A stretch of DNA of 64,000 nt, taken from Saprospiraceae bacterium. GTDB taxonomy: Bacteria; Bacteroidota; Bacteroidia; Chitinophagales; Saprospiraceae. A program made the position numbers and the translations under genes. Below, piece after piece: positions 46,496 through 56,105 of this stretch (positions are counted from its first letter, which is position 1; each line of letters opens with the position of its first letter). The stretch spans positions 62,001 to 126,000 of the forward strand of contig JADKFC010000030.1 of NCBI GenBank assembly GCA_016717655.1. The letters are read 5' to 3'. A model generated the notes under the pieces. It was not told where the DNA came from and did no database searches. It saw nothing but the letters and a program-made list of their open reading frames with translations.

Positions 46496-46810
46496 ATGTT
46501 TGATTTTATTAAAAAACTATTTGGCGGTGGGCCAGCTGTTGACCTTGCTGCTTTGATCCAAGGGGGTGCTTATCTGGTGGATGTACGTTCAAAGGCCGAA
46601 TATTCTTCAGGACATGTGAAAGGGTCAGTGAATATTCCACTCGATACGTTAGCCTCCAATCTGGGTAAGTTAAAAGGAAAAGAAACCATTGTAGTATTTT
46701 GTCGAAGTGGAAATAGGAGCAGCATGGCCAAATCTCTTTTAGAACAAAATGGCTTTAACAATGTAGTCAACGGCGGATCGTGGCACAATGTGAACCAATA
46801 TGTAGGCTAA
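46496..46810 (+). CDS. Single-domain rhodanese-like sulfurtransferase
   Basis: The protein has 104 residues with DVRSKAEYSSGHVKGSVNIPL and the active-site loop CRSGNRSS, where the cysteine accepts sulfane sulfur. It probably moves sulfur or detoxifies. It is followed 20 bp on by a heavy-metal-binding protein, so the pair may share an operon. Confidence 0.92.
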   Translation: MFDFIKKLFGGGPAVDLAALIQGGAYLVDVRSKAEYSSGHVKGSVNIPLDTLASNLGKLKGKETIVVFCRSGNRSSMAKSLLEQNGFNNVVNGGSWHNVNQYVG

Positions 46811-46830
46811 ACTGTTGATCAAAATAAAAA

Positions 46831-47100
46831 ATGATCCATACCATAGAAGTTGAAAATATCAAGTGTGGAGGGTGTATGAATACCATTCGCCAGGCCATCG
46901 GGAAAATTGAAGGGGTTAAAGGAGTGGAAATTGAGGAAAATAAGACCACTATACATATTGAAGCAGAGACCGATCGAGGGCCACTGGTAGAAAAGCTGGC
47001 CTCTTTGGGCTACCCTGAGCTGGGCAATAACAACCTCCTTCATCAGGCTAAATCTTTTGTGAGTTGTGCTATTGGCAGGATGAGCGACCCAGTTGAATGA
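46831..47100 (+). CDS. Heavy-metal-associated (HMA) domain protein
   Basis: An HMA ferredoxin-like fold of ~70 residues with the metal site IKCGGCMNTI, plus a short tail (HQAKSFVSCAIGRM). Such proteins bind Cu+ or similar ions and pass them on. The metal and partner are not evident. Confidence 0.88.
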   Translation: MIHTIEVENIKCGGCMNTIRQAIGKIEGVKGVEIEENKTTIHIEAETDRGPLVEKLASLGYPELGNNNLLHQAKSFVSCAIGRMSDPVE

Positions 47101-47214
47101 AGCAAACTATGCTAATTATTAGTTAAAAGCCGTTATATATTCCAAAAATGTTTCATATTTGCGGCCTGTAGGTAATATTGTTGTGCCTCAGGTGTTTAAA
47201 TACTTAAAACAAAA

Positions 47215-47871
47215 ATGAAATTCATGAAAATTGACAAATTATTAGTAGCAGCTTTTTTGTTCTATGCATCTTTGGCCTTAGCCCAGGATTTAACTGATGA
47301 AAAAAGTAAAGTTACGTACGCTTTAGGGGTTACCCTTGGAGAAGACCTTAAAAATGCGGGTTTTCAAAATTATGATAAAACATTGCTTATCAAAGCCATA
47401 GACGATTATATGGCCGGCAAAAGTGCCATGGACGTTACGGCTGCCAAAAGTATTATGACTAAATTCAGAACAGATATGTCTATAAAAGTAGGTGCCGACT
47501 TCCTGGCGGCCAATAGTAAAAAACCTGGTGTGATCAGCTTACCTAATGGTATTCAATACGAAGTTTTGGCTTCAGGTCCGGCAGGTGGTCCAAAACCTAA
47601 ACTCACAGACAAGGTTAAAACGCACTACCACGGAACATTGATTGATGGTAAAGTTTTTGATTCAAGTGTTCAAAGAGGTGAGCCCATTAGCTTCGGTCTT
47701 GGTCAAGTGATCAGAGGATGGCAGGAATCTCTGCAATTGATGTCTGTTGGTGATAAATGGAGAATTTTCCTACCTTATAATATGGCTTATGGAGAAAGAG
47801 GAGCCGGTGGATCCATTCCTCCTTATGCAACCCTGATATTCGAAGTAGAATTATTGGGCATCAACGAATAA
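47215..47871 (+). CDS. Exported FKBP-type peptidyl-prolyl isomerase (Mip/FkpA-like)
   Basis: A signal peptide (LLVAAFLFYASLALAQ) precedes a helical dimerisation domain (VTYALGVTLGEDLKNAG) and the FKBP domain (KVKTHYHGTLIDGKVFDSSVQRGEPISFGLGQVIRGW). It would fold proteins in the periplasm. Start: ATG 47215 or ATG 47224, both giving a workable signal. Confidence 0.93.
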   Translation: MKFMKIDKLLVAAFLFYASLALAQDLTDEKSKVTYALGVTLGEDLKNAGFQNYDKTLLIKAIDDYMAGKSAMDVTAAKSIMTKFRTDMSIKVGADFLAANSKKPGVISLPNGIQYEVLASGPAGGPKPKLTDKVKTHYHGTLIDGKVFDSSVQRGEPISFGLGQVIRGWQESLQLMSVGDKWRIFLPYNMAYGERGAGGSIPPYATLIFEVELLGINE

Positions 47872-47881
47872 TCATTTTTCC

Positions 47882-48571
47882 ATGCGGATCGACATCATAT
47901 CGGCCGTACCGGAACTTTTGACGAGTCCCTTCTCTCATTCTATATTAAAACGGGCTGAGGAAAGGGGCTTGTTGTTTGTAATGGTACATGACCTGAGAGC
48001 CTACGGCGTAGGTAAAAACAGACAAATTGATGACTATCAATACGGAGGAGGAGCCGGTATGGTTATGATGTGTGAGCCCATCGACAATCTGATTTCTGAG
48101 TTAAAGGCGGAGCGAGATTATGACGACATTATCTATATGACCCCCGATGGTGCCACCTTTCAACAAGCCATGGCTAATCAGTTATCATTAAAAGAAAACC
48201 TGATGATAATCTGTGGCCATTACAAAGGTATTGATGACCGTATCCGACAAATCCATGTTACGCGCGAAATATCTGTGGGTGACTATGTTCTTTCTGGTGG
48301 AGAGTTGGCAGCAGCCATTGTTGTGGATGCCATTGGCAGGCTTATACCAGGTGTGCTCAATGATGAAGCCTCCGCCTTATTGGATACTTTTCAGGACGAT
48401 TTACTGGCGCCTCCCATTTATACCCGTCCGTCGGACTTCAAGGGGCACAAAGTACCAGATGTTTTGTTAAGTGGCAATGATGCGCGGATCGATGATTGGC
48501 GTACCGAAATGTCGATTGCCAGAACCAAGGAAAGGCGTCCGGATTTATTTCAAAAATTGGATCCTGCATGA
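47882..48571 (+). CDS. trmD: tRNA (guanine-37-N1)-methyltransferase
   Basis: TrmD methylates G37 next to the anticodon to prevent frameshifting. The trefoil-knot cofactor site is GDYVLSGGELAAAIVVDAIGRLIPGVL, and the N-terminus has GVGKNRQIDDYQYGGGAGMVM. Length 229 is normal. The stop overlaps the next start codon (ATGA). Confidence 0.97.
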   Translation: MRIDIISAVPELLTSPFSHSILKRAEERGLLFVMVHDLRAYGVGKNRQIDDYQYGGGAGMVMMCEPIDNLISELKAERDYDDIIYMTPDGATFQQAMANQLSLKENLMIICGHYKGIDDRIRQIHVTREISVGDYVLSGGELAAAIVVDAIGRLIPGVLNDEASALLDTFQDDLLAPPIYTRPSDFKGHKVPDVLLSGNDARIDDWRTEMSIARTKERRPDLFQKLDPA

Positions 48572-48972
48572 GCCTGCATATCCTGACTGAGCCAAGTATA
48601 CAGATAGATCCGGAAATTCTGGCTGAACTTACCAATGAAACAGAGGAGGCGGGACAGGTTGTATTGCACATCCTTTACAACACCCCAATGCACACCTTCA
48701 TGAACATCAGAATCTGGCCATCAACCTATTTGTTTGACCAACATTCCAACCACAGGAGTGAATTGGTGCACGTGGAAAATATTTGCCTTTATCCAAATTG
48801 GATGCCCTGCTTCCCGGGAGAAAAATTTCATTTTACCCTTATCTTTTCAGGACTGCCAAAAAATTGTACGGTGTTTGATTTTATTGAAGTTTGTGACAAC
48901 GAGGCAGGCGCATTTGAAGCACGTGGCTTGCATCGCAATGCTACCGACGTCTATTTTCTGGAAGTACTCTGA
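48568..48972 (+). CDS. Unknown small cytosolic protein coupled to trmD
   Basis: The ATG overlaps the trmD stop, so it is translated by coupling. The protein has 134 residues and is beta-rich: ILYNTPMHTFMNIRIWPSTYLFD, HVENICLYPNWMPCFPGEKFHFTLIFSGLP and FDFIEV resemble a beta-sandwich. No signal peptide or known motif. Confidence 0.75.
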   Translation: MSLHILTEPSIQIDPEILAELTNETEEAGQVVLHILYNTPMHTFMNIRIWPSTYLFDQHSNHRSELVHVENICLYPNWMPCFPGEKFHFTLIFSGLPKNCTVFDFIEVCDNEAGAFEARGLHRNATDVYFLEVL

Positions 48973-49087
48973 TTCAGAAGGATGAACCTTTACTTATCCT
49001 GAAATCCAGGTTCGAAATAATTAAATGTCTGAACAAGTCAGGTGGAGAGCCAAAAGCCCATCCACTCTAACTCTATACTTTTAGTGC

Positions 49088-49408
49088 TTAGTTTCCTGAC
49101 GTTTTTGGCAATTTGGAAAAAGCGTCAGTCATTTCTTTACTGATAGCACCTTTGGTAAAACGCAAAAAGGTTTTTGGATCTACCTGCAGCATGATTTCGT
49201 TCTCATCAACTTTTGTGATTTGACCGATGATGCCACTGGATGTCACTACTTCATCTCCCTTCTTCAAACCTACCTGGAATAGATTTTGCTCCTTTTGACG
49301 TTTGATTTGCGGGCGTAAAAAAAAGAAATACATAATGACAAAGAGAACACCCATCATCAACAAAGATGTCATTGAACTGCCTCCAGCTTGTAATATAAAA
49401 AGGTTCAT
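49088..49408 (-). CDS. yajC: Preprotein translocase auxiliary subunit YajC
   Basis: One membrane segment (MMGVLFVIMYFFFLRPQIKRQKEQ) and a small domain (LKKGDEVVTSSGIIGQITKVDENEIMLQV), the YajC signature. It joins SecDF in late export steps. It follows ribB by 23 bp on the same strand. Confidence 0.94.
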   Translation of the reverse strand: MNLFILQAGGSSMTSLLMMGVLFVIMYFFFLRPQIKRQKEQNLFQVGLKKGDEVVTSSGIIGQITKVDENEIMLQVDPKTFLRFTKGAISKEMTDAFSKLPKTSGN

Positions 49409-49431
49409 GTTTTTATTGGTTTGGTTTTAAA

Positions 49432-50580
49432 TTAGTCTATAAAAATATTTTCAACGATTTCAAGGCCGTATCCAATTAATCCTACCCTCTTTTTGGGGTG
49501 GTTAGAGATCAGTCTGATCTTTTGTACACCCAAGTCTCTTAAAATTTGAGCACCTACACCAAAATCTCTTTGTTCTTCTGATGGAAGAGGGTTGTTGTCA
49601 GGATTATTGTCAAGGGTCTTAAGTTTGTTGAGCAGTTCTTCATTTTTTTCACCATGTCTCATATACAGTAAAATACCGTTTTGTTCGCCAGAAATCAACT
49701 TAAGTGATTTGCTCAACGTTTCAGCATAGCCATCAAAAAGCATACCCAGAATATCGCCAGTTTCGGCATGAGAATGCACCCTAACCAGGGTAGGAAAGGT
49801 AGGATCTATTTCGCCCAAATGAAGAGCAATGTGTATGTCTCCATTGGTGAGTTGTTTGAAAGCGGTAACTGTAAATTTGCCATATTGGGTTTCCATAGTA
49901 GTTTGCATTTCGCGCTGCACCAGGGTTTCATTGCGCATTCTGTAGGCCACCAGGTCTTTGATACTGATGATCTTCAGTCCAAATTTTTTAGATACTTCTA
50001 TGAGTTGAGGCAATCTGGCCATGGTACCATCTTCATTGAGAATTTCAACCAAAACCCCTGCAGGATAAAAGCCTGCAAGCCTGGATAAGTCTACCGCGGC
50101 TTCCGTATGTCCGGTTCTTCTCAGCACCCCTCCTTTTTTGGCTATGAGGGGAAAGATGTGTCCCGGGCGGGCAAAGTCTTTGGCTACAATTTCAGGGTTG
50201 GTAATGGCCTTGATACCGGTAGCCCTGTCATAAGCTGAAATGCCGGTGGTACAACCGTAACCTAACAGATCAATACTGATGGTAAATGCAGTGTGATGCA
50301 TGGCTGTGTTGTCTCTTACCATCAAAGCCAGTTCCAATTCTTTAGCTCTTTCTTCTTCAATGGGCGTGCATATCAAACCCCGACCATTGGTGGCCATAAA
50401 ATTTATTATTTCGGGTGTTATGCAATCTGCTGCGCAGATAAAGTCACCTTCATTTTCTCTGTCTTCATCATCAACAACGATGATCACTTTTCCATTTCTC
50501 ATGTCTTCTAAAGCAGACTCAATGGTGTCCAGCAGGATGGAGTTTTTTTCGGTAGCTGTCATATTGGAAGTAACCAGCAT
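49432..50580 (-). CDS. ribB: 3,4-dihydroxy-2-butanone-4-phosphate synthase with a degenerate GTP cyclohydrolase II domain
   Basis: The N-terminal half is a complete RibB: DDEDRENEGDF, TNGRGLICTP, HHTAFTIS, GHIFPLIAKKGGVLRRTGHTEAAVDLSRLAG. It makes the four-carbon unit of riboflavin. The C-terminal half aligns with RibA but the zinc cysteines are gone (VRVHSHAETGDILGML where RVHSEC...RCDCG is expected) and the Arg/Gly GTP loop is changed (LLYMRHGEKNEELLNKL). It therefore should not hydrolyse GTP, like the RibBX hybrids known from other bacteria. Length 382. Confidence 0.88.
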   Translation of the reverse strand: MLVTSNMTATEKNSILLDTIESALEDMRNGKVIIVVDDEDRENEGDFICAADCITPEIINFMATNGRGLICTPIEEERAKELELALMVRDNTAMHHTAFTISIDLLGYGCTTGISAYDRATGIKAITNPEIVAKDFARPGHIFPLIAKKGGVLRRTGHTEAAVDLSRLAGFYPAGVLVEILNEDGTMARLPQLIEVSKKFGLKIISIKDLVAYRMRNETLVQREMQTTMETQYGKFTVTAFKQLTNGDIHIALHLGEIDPTFPTLVRVHSHAETGDILGMLFDGYAETLSKSLKLISGEQNGILLYMRHGEKNEELLNKLKTLDNNPDNNPLPSEEQRDFGVGAQILRDLGVQKIRLISNHPKKRVGLIGYGLEIVENIFID

Positions 50581-50827
50581 GGTTTAAAATGGTTGATTTT
50601 TTTCAGTCATAAAGGTAAATATATTCACGCAATTGAAACAAGGCAAAATGCTTGTTATACAGCAAATAACATAATTTTATACTGAAAGTGAGTTCAAATT
50701 CTGATCCCAACAGGAAAAAAATTGTTTTTTAACGATTTTACCATATAAAATACCAAGAGCTAAGTCATTTTTATAACATTGGGGACTTTTCTTCTTTTTG
50801 AGAAAAAAGTTGCAAAACATTATTTTG

Positions 50828-52009
50828 CTATGCGATGTCTTTGGTATTCAATAAGTTAGACAACTTTGAAGTATTTTTTTCCCAGGAATACTGTTGCTCT
50901 ACAAAGGCTCTGGCCTTTTCACTAAGATTTTGTCTCATCAATGGATCTGATAACAACAGATGAATTGCCTCTACAAACTGTGCAGCATTTCCCGCCACCA
51001 ATAACTCCTGCTTGTGAATAGCTCCTACACCAGAGGCCACCTCAGGAGAACAAATAACAGGAATGCCACAAGCCATGGCCTCTAAAATTTTGTTTTGTTG
51101 ACCGGTGCCATAAAAGATCGGAGCTACCAAAATTTTCATCTTCCAATAAGATGTTCTGATGTCATCTACCCACGAAACCACCTTTACATTGTCATTGGAA
51201 AGTGAAATAACTTCCGCTGATGGTCTGGCTCCTGATAATAATATCTTCAAGTCATAACCCATTTGTTTTTGAAAGCTGGGTTGGATCTCATTCACCAAAA
51301 ATCGCACCGCTCCGATGTTGGGCAGATACCCTAAATTTCCAACAAAACCAACATCATAAGGCTGATCGACATGACTGGAGATGACAAAATACTTTGTATC
51401 AATGCCATTGGCAACAATTTCAAGAGGGGCATGGGTTGCAGGTAAATCCAGGGCTTCTGCGTCTGCTCCTGTTATTACACTCAGCGCATTAAATTGCAGC
51501 GACAGCGTTTTTTCATACTTTTTTACACGACTTGATTCCACACGGTAAAGCCAACTCAACGGCCAGGAAGAAAGGTCCGCTCTTTTCTCCATGCCCATTC
51601 CCAGAGCATCCATATAGTCAAGTACCTTGCGCAAAGAGATTTGCCGGCAGTAAGGTGCCATGCGGATCAGTTGGCAAAAAACCGAATCCACGCCCGCCTG
51701 ATCTAATTCGAGCCTAAGCTGTTCCTCAAATTTGGGGCTGTAGGTCAAGCCCGATTGAAAAGGCCAGCCTTTCCAAAAGGCAAAAGATAAACCTATTAAT
51801 TTTTGCCACCACGTGCTTTGAAAAACCACTATCTTTTGACAATATTGGCTAACTTCAGCCATTTCCGCCTTTGAAGGTAAAATGTCATTTACGGTATATA
51901 AAAATACTTCGTGATGTTTAGACAATGCTTTTATCTGGTGGAATAGACGCAACTTATCCCCTCTTTCGAGAGGATAAGGAAAACGGGAACTAATAATGGC
52001 TATGCGCAA
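50828..52009 (-). CDS. GT4-type glycosyltransferase (TIGR03087-like)
   Basis: A GT-B fold enzyme: N-terminal ISSRFPYPLERGDKLRLFHQIKAL, then NGIDTKYF, VGFVGNLGYLPN and the donor-binding IFYGTGQQNKILEAMACGIPVICSPEVASG. It resembles glycosyltransferases of exopolysaccharide systems. No ATG is available; TTG 52009 is the natural start (MRIAIISS), two bases after the hbd stop, so translation is coupled. Acceptor unknown. Confidence 0.9.
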   Translation of the reverse strand: MRIAIISSRFPYPLERGDKLRLFHQIKALSKHHEVFLYTVNDILPSKAEMAEVSQYCQKIVVFQSTWWQKLIGLSFAFWKGWPFQSGLTYSPKFEEQLRLELDQAGVDSVFCQLIRMAPYCRQISLRKVLDYMDALGMGMEKRADLSSWPLSWLYRVESSRVKKYEKTLSLQFNALSVITGADAEALDLPATHAPLEIVANGIDTKYFVISSHVDQPYDVGFVGNLGYLPNIGAVRFLVNEIQPSFQKQMGYDLKILLSGARPSAEVISLSNDNVKVVSWVDDIRTSYWKMKILVAPIFYGTGQQNKILEAMACGIPVICSPEVASGVGAIHKQELLVAGNAAQFVEAIHLLLSDPLMRQNLSEKARAFVEQQYSWEKNTSKLSNLLNTKDIA

Positions 52010-52011
52010 AA

Positions 52012-52899
52012 TTATCTTTTAAATGTCGATGCCACCACCACTTGCTCTTTGTTCGAATAGTCGTAAAAGCCTTCACCCGACTTTCTGCCAAGTTTGCCCG
52101 CCGTAACCATATTGACCAGCAGAGGACAGGGGGCATACTTAGGATTGCCAAATCCATCCTGCAAGACACGCATTATTGACAAACAAACATCGAGGCCAAT
52201 AAAATCTGCCAGGGTCAAGGGGCCCATTGGATGAGCCATTCCCAATTTCATTACCTCGTCTATTTCGTTCACCCCGGCAACACCTTCATACAAGGTATAG
52301 ATGGCTTCATTGATCATAGGCATTAAAATACGATTGGCAACAAAGCCAGGATAATCATTGACCTCAACCGGAATTTTACCAATTTTAGAGGACAAAGCCA
52401 TGATGGTTTCGCTCACCAAATTGCTGGTAGCATAGCCCCTGATCACCTCTACCAGTTTCATAATGGGTACAGGATTCATAAAGTGCATTCCAATCACCTT
52501 TTCGGGGCGTTGGGTTACAGCGGCGATTTTAGTAATCGAAATTGAGCTGGTATTGGTAGCGAGAATGCAATGATCAGGTGCAGCCGCATCCATTTGTTTA
52601 AATATCTGCAACTTTAAATCCACATTTTCTGTGGCAGCTTCCACCACAAGGTCAGCATTGGCGCAAGCTTCCTGCACAGAAGTGGTGGTGGCAATTCTGC
52701 TTAGCGTGTCTATTTTACCACCCTCTTCAAGGCTTCCTTTTTTAACCATTCTGTCCAGGTTTGCTGTTATCGTGGTGATGGCCTTATCCAGACTGGCTTG
52801 TTGAATATCGCATAAGCTCACATCATACCCGTTTTGGGCAAAAACATGAGCTATTCCATTTCCCATTGTTCCCGCTCCGATGACTGTTATCCTTTGCAT
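52012..52899 (-). CDS. 3-hydroxybutyryl-CoA dehydrogenase
   Basis: NAD-binding GAGTMGNGIAHVFA opens the protein, with the acyl-CoA dehydrogenase signature HFMNPVPIMKLVEVI and DYPGFVANRILMPMINEAI; the catalytic His-Glu pair lies in these stretches. It oxidises 3-hydroxyacyl-CoA in butanoate or fatty-acid metabolism. Length 295 is normal. Confidence 0.94.
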   Translation of the reverse strand: MQRITVIGAGTMGNGIAHVFAQNGYDVSLCDIQQASLDKAITTITANLDRMVKKGSLEEGGKIDTLSRIATTTSVQEACANADLVVEAATENVDLKLQIFKQMDAAAPDHCILATNTSSISITKIAAVTQRPEKVIGMHFMNPVPIMKLVEVIRGYATSNLVSETIMALSSKIGKIPVEVNDYPGFVANRILMPMINEAIYTLYEGVAGVNEIDEVMKLGMAHPMGPLTLADFIGLDVCLSIMRVLQDGFGNPKYAPCPLLVNMVTAGKLGRKSGEGFYDYSNKEQVVVASTFKR

Positions 52900-52918
52900 T
52901 GCAAATGTTTTAAGGCTG

Positions 52919-52926
52919 CAAATGTA
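52919..52926 (-). promoter_or_regulatory. -7 element (TACATTTG) for the hbd-glycosyltransferase operon
   Basis: TACATTTGC lies 19 bases before ATG 52899. Confidence 0.55.
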
Positions 52927-53006
52927 ATCAAAAAACAGCGATCTTTTCGGACTAGCCGGGCTAAGTTGATTTGAATTTTATCTATATATTTACACAAATT
53001 TGAACC

Positions 53007-53978
53007 ATGGACCATCACAACAATCCCATAGATTTAGACTTTGTAAAACAAAAGACCGAAGCCCTTTTTAATGAAGTTTCCAAATTCATTGTAGGCCAGC
53101 ATTCCATGGTACGTTACATTACCAATGGCCTGCTTTGCAACGGTCACATTTTGTTGGAAGGCAACCCCGGCTTGGCCAAAACCACAACGGCTCGATGCAT
53201 AGCCAAAACCTTAGCCTGTGGCTTTAGTCGAATCCAGTTTACCCCCGATCTTATGCCTGCCGATATCCTCGGTACTGCAATATTTAATCCCCAAAATCAG
53301 CAATTTGAATTCAGGAAGGGTCCCATTTTTTCCAATTTTATTTTGATAGATGAAATCAACCGGGCACCGGCAAGAACACAAAGCGCCCTTTTTGAAGTTA
53401 TGGAAGAGCGACAAGTAAGCGCAGATGGTAGTCAACATCTTTTAACATTCCCTTTTTTGGTGATTGCCACTCAAAATCCAATTGAGATGGAGGGGACCTA
53501 CCGTTTACCTGAAGCTCAACTTGACCGATTTCAACTCAAAATAGACATTCCCTATCCCAGTCCAGAAGAAGAAACTCAGCTCCTTATGCAATTCAGGGAA
53601 GGAAAAGACCTCTCAGACATAGACCAAGTGCAAGCTGTATGGGACATACAGGACCTTAAAAAGTTACAGTCATGGGTCAACCAGGTCACTGTTGATGAAA
53701 AACTGATCCACTACATTACGGCCATTGTACAAAACAGTCGCAAATCTAAAGACTTTATGCTGGGGGCGTCACCCCGGGCTGCCATCTATCTGTTAAAATC
53801 GGCAAGAGCCCATGCCCTTTTGGATGGCAGGGATTTTGTTATACCAGAGGACATCGTTGAAGTGAGTTTACCCGTTTTGTCGCACAGGCTAATACTAAGT
53901 GCAGAGAGAGAACTGGATGGAGCTGGAATGCCAAATCTGGTCAAAAAACTGGTCAAGTCAGTTGAGGTCCCAAGATGA
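53007..53978 (+). CDS. MoxR-family AAA+ ATPase
   Basis: Walker A is GNPGLAKTT, Walker B LIDEINRAP, and the sensor region includes VIATQNPIEMEGTYRLPEAQLDRFQ, the MoxR hallmark. These ATPases act as chaperones that insert metal or mature proteins, often with DUF58 and von Willebrand factor partners. It overlaps the DUF58 gene by ATGA. Confidence 0.95.
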   Translation: MDHHNNPIDLDFVKQKTEALFNEVSKFIVGQHSMVRYITNGLLCNGHILLEGNPGLAKTTTARCIAKTLACGFSRIQFTPDLMPADILGTAIFNPQNQQFEFRKGPIFSNFILIDEINRAPARTQSALFEVMEERQVSADGSQHLLTFPFLVIATQNPIEMEGTYRLPEAQLDRFQLKIDIPYPSPEEETQLLMQFREGKDLSDIDQVQAVWDIQDLKKLQSWVNQVTVDEKLIHYITAIVQNSRKSKDFMLGASPRAAIYLLKSARAHALLDGRDFVIPEDIVEVSLPVLSHRLILSAERELDGAGMPNLVKKLVKSVEVPR

Positions 53979-55309
53979 TTAAATTTCTCTCCAGTTTATA
54001 TCCGGGCAGCCATTTTCTCTATGGTTTGGCCATAGCCGTAGTCTTGCTGATAGCAGCATTTGGCCTTGATTTTCCTTCCTGGTCGGGTTTACTCATCATT
54101 GCTTTCTGGTTGGGATTGTTACTTAGGGAAATTTACCTATTGTATGGTTCGTCTGCAGGAATTACAGGGTCCAGGATATTGGCCGACAGGTTATCCAATG
54201 GTGACGACAACCCCATACAGATTAAGTTATCCAATCAATATGAAGGAGCAGTAACCATCACCGTTTTAGAAGAATTGCCCTTTCAATTTCAAATTCGCGA
54301 CCAAATCTGGAAGGAAAAAATGTTGGGTCCCGGAGAATTAAATTTCACCTATCATCTCAGACCTGTAATAAGGGGTAAATATCAATTTGGAAATACCCTT
54401 GTTTTTGTGAGTACGAGCCTAAAATTATGGGAACGCAAGTTTGTACTCCCCACTCAAAAAGGGCATGCTGTGTATCCTTCGTTTCTACAAATGTCCAGGT
54501 ACGAACTCCTGGCCTTTGGAAATCAGACCTCAGAAAGAGGACTTCGCAAACTACCCAGAAGAGGAGTGGGCTTGGAATTTGATCAAATCAAAAAATATCA
54601 CCTGGGAGATGATCCCAGACAAATCAACTGGAGGGCAAGTGCCCGGCAGGGAGAATTGATGGTCAATAGCTATACAGAAGAGAAAAGCCAAAATAGTTAC
54701 CAGGTCGTAGATAAAGGCAGATTGATGCAATTTCCCTTTGAAGGTATGTATCTGCTAGACTATGCTATTAATTCAGCTTTGATGCTTTCCAATATTGTTC
54801 TCAAAAAAGGAGATAAGGCTGGATTGATCTGTTTTGATAAAAATGTATCTGCCCATGTTACGGCGTCCCGATCCAAAATCACACTTCATCACATTCTTGA
54901 AACATTGTATCATTTGGATACTGAAATACAGAATGCTGACCATGCAAGACTTGCTTCCTGGTCATTACAAAATCTGTCTCAAAGATCAGTTTTGTTTCTG
55001 TATACCCATTTTGTGAATTATGAAAGTTATTTGCGAAAAGAAAAATACATCCACTCACTTTCCACACGCCACCTTGTTATTGCCATCATGTTTACCAATA
55101 CTGGAGTCAATGACTTGATATACAGAAAGACCAAAACGTCAAGAGAAATCTATGAACAAGTGTTGGCAGAACAGCAAGCAGTGGATCAAATGCGCATTCA
55201 AAGAAGGTTGAGAACCCTGGGTGTAGAATGCGTGCTCACCACACCTCAATATTTGAGCGTCGATAGTTTAAACAAATATCTTGAGCTCAAGGCAATGGGC
55301 CGAACTTAA
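53975..55309 (+). CDS. DUF58 protein, partner of the MoxR ATPase
   Basis: Two N-terminal membrane segments (residues ~10-30 and 35-50) are followed by a DUF58 region with the signature FDQIKKYHLGDDPRQINWRASARQGELMV and a von Willebrand-like fold. Start codon overlaps the MoxR stop, typical for this pair. The client protein is unknown. Confidence 0.92.
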   Translation: MIKFLSSLYPGSHFLYGLAIAVVLLIAAFGLDFPSWSGLLIIAFWLGLLLREIYLLYGSSAGITGSRILADRLSNGDDNPIQIKLSNQYEGAVTITVLEELPFQFQIRDQIWKEKMLGPGELNFTYHLRPVIRGKYQFGNTLVFVSTSLKLWERKFVLPTQKGHAVYPSFLQMSRYELLAFGNQTSERGLRKLPRRGVGLEFDQIKKYHLGDDPRQINWRASARQGELMVNSYTEEKSQNSYQVVDKGRLMQFPFEGMYLLDYAINSALMLSNIVLKKGDKAGLICFDKNVSAHVTASRSKITLHHILETLYHLDTEIQNADHARLASWSLQNLSQRSVLFLYTHFVNYESYLRKEKYIHSLSTRHLVIAIMFTNTGVNDLIYRKTKTSREIYEQVLAEQQAVDQMRIQRRLRTLGVECVLTTPQYLSVDSLNKYLELKAMGRT

Positions 55310-55312
55310 ATT

Positions 55313-56104
55313 TTATTTTTTCTTACACGAAAACATCCATTCAAAGAAGTCAGCCTCCTGAAATACGTAGGTCCACGCATTGTGTTCAACATTTGGGTAT
55401 TCCTTGTATGCCACATTGGCTCCTTGTTTTTGAAGGGCTTCAAAGATTCTCCTTGAATGCTCAGGTATTACTACCTTATCCTGGGCACCATGATAAATGC
55501 GAATACAATTGGTTTTTGCTATTTCAGGTGCTTTCTCCACATAAACACCTCCACAAATGGGAGCAGCTGCCGCAACAAGGCCTGGCTTACGCCAAAGAAT
55601 CTCCCAGGTTGCCATCCCACCCATCGATAGGCCGGTTATGTATACACGATTTTTATCTATATATGGGAGTTGAATCAAAGAATCAATGAGAGCGAGAGTG
55701 GCTTGCATTGCCGGGGTTGCAGCCTTGTCATTAAACACAAATTTTCGATCACCTTCTGCATTGGTATTTCTATCTACACTCGACCAATAATCTTCTGTCG
55801 GGCATTGAGGCAGCAAAACTACTGCCGGATATTTTGGATTGTTTTCTTCCAGCCATTTACGACCGTGGATGAGTTGTCTTTCATTATCTGTTCCCCTTTC
55901 GCCTGCTCCATGCATGAAGATAAGAAGTGGATATTGCCCCCTTTTCACCTCAGGATAAAGGATTCTGTAAGGAAGTGTTCCATTCTGGGTTGTGTATTGT
56001 TTTTTGAGAAATACACCTTTTTCTTCGCCTTTAATCAGGGTAGAATAGGTTAAACACCCTGTTGAGAGCAAGACCATCAAAGTAATTACAATCAGGTATC
56101 TCAT
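55313..56104 (-). CDS. Alpha/beta-hydrolase lipoprotein (dienelactone/prolyl-oligopeptidase type)
   Basis: A lipoprotein signal (VITLMVLLSTGC) is followed by a hydrolase core with LLIFMHGAGERGTDNE, the nucleophile elbow GLSMGGMA, an acid in YHGAQDKVVIP and histidine in NVEHNAW. The substrate is an ester or peptide that cannot be specified. It lies one base downstream of the arginine-deiminase-type gene. Confidence 0.88.
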   Translation of the reverse strand: MRYLIVITLMVLLSTGCLTYSTLIKGEEKGVFLKKQYTTQNGTLPYRILYPEVKRGQYPLLIFMHGAGERGTDNERQLIHGRKWLEENNPKYPAVVLLPQCPTEDYWSSVDRNTNAEGDRKFVFNDKAATPAMQATLALIDSLIQLPYIDKNRVYITGLSMGGMATWEILWRKPGLVAAAAPICGGVYVEKAPEIAKTNCIRIYHGAQDKVVIPEHSRRIFEALQKQGANVAYKEYPNVEHNAWTYVFQEADFFEWMFSCKKK

Positions 56105-56105
56105 C

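Noticed and set aside
50581..50827. FMN riboswitch upstream of ribB
   Set aside because: I could not find the conserved core or a multi-stem layout; only AT-rich sequence and a weak ACTTTT/AAAAGT repeat.
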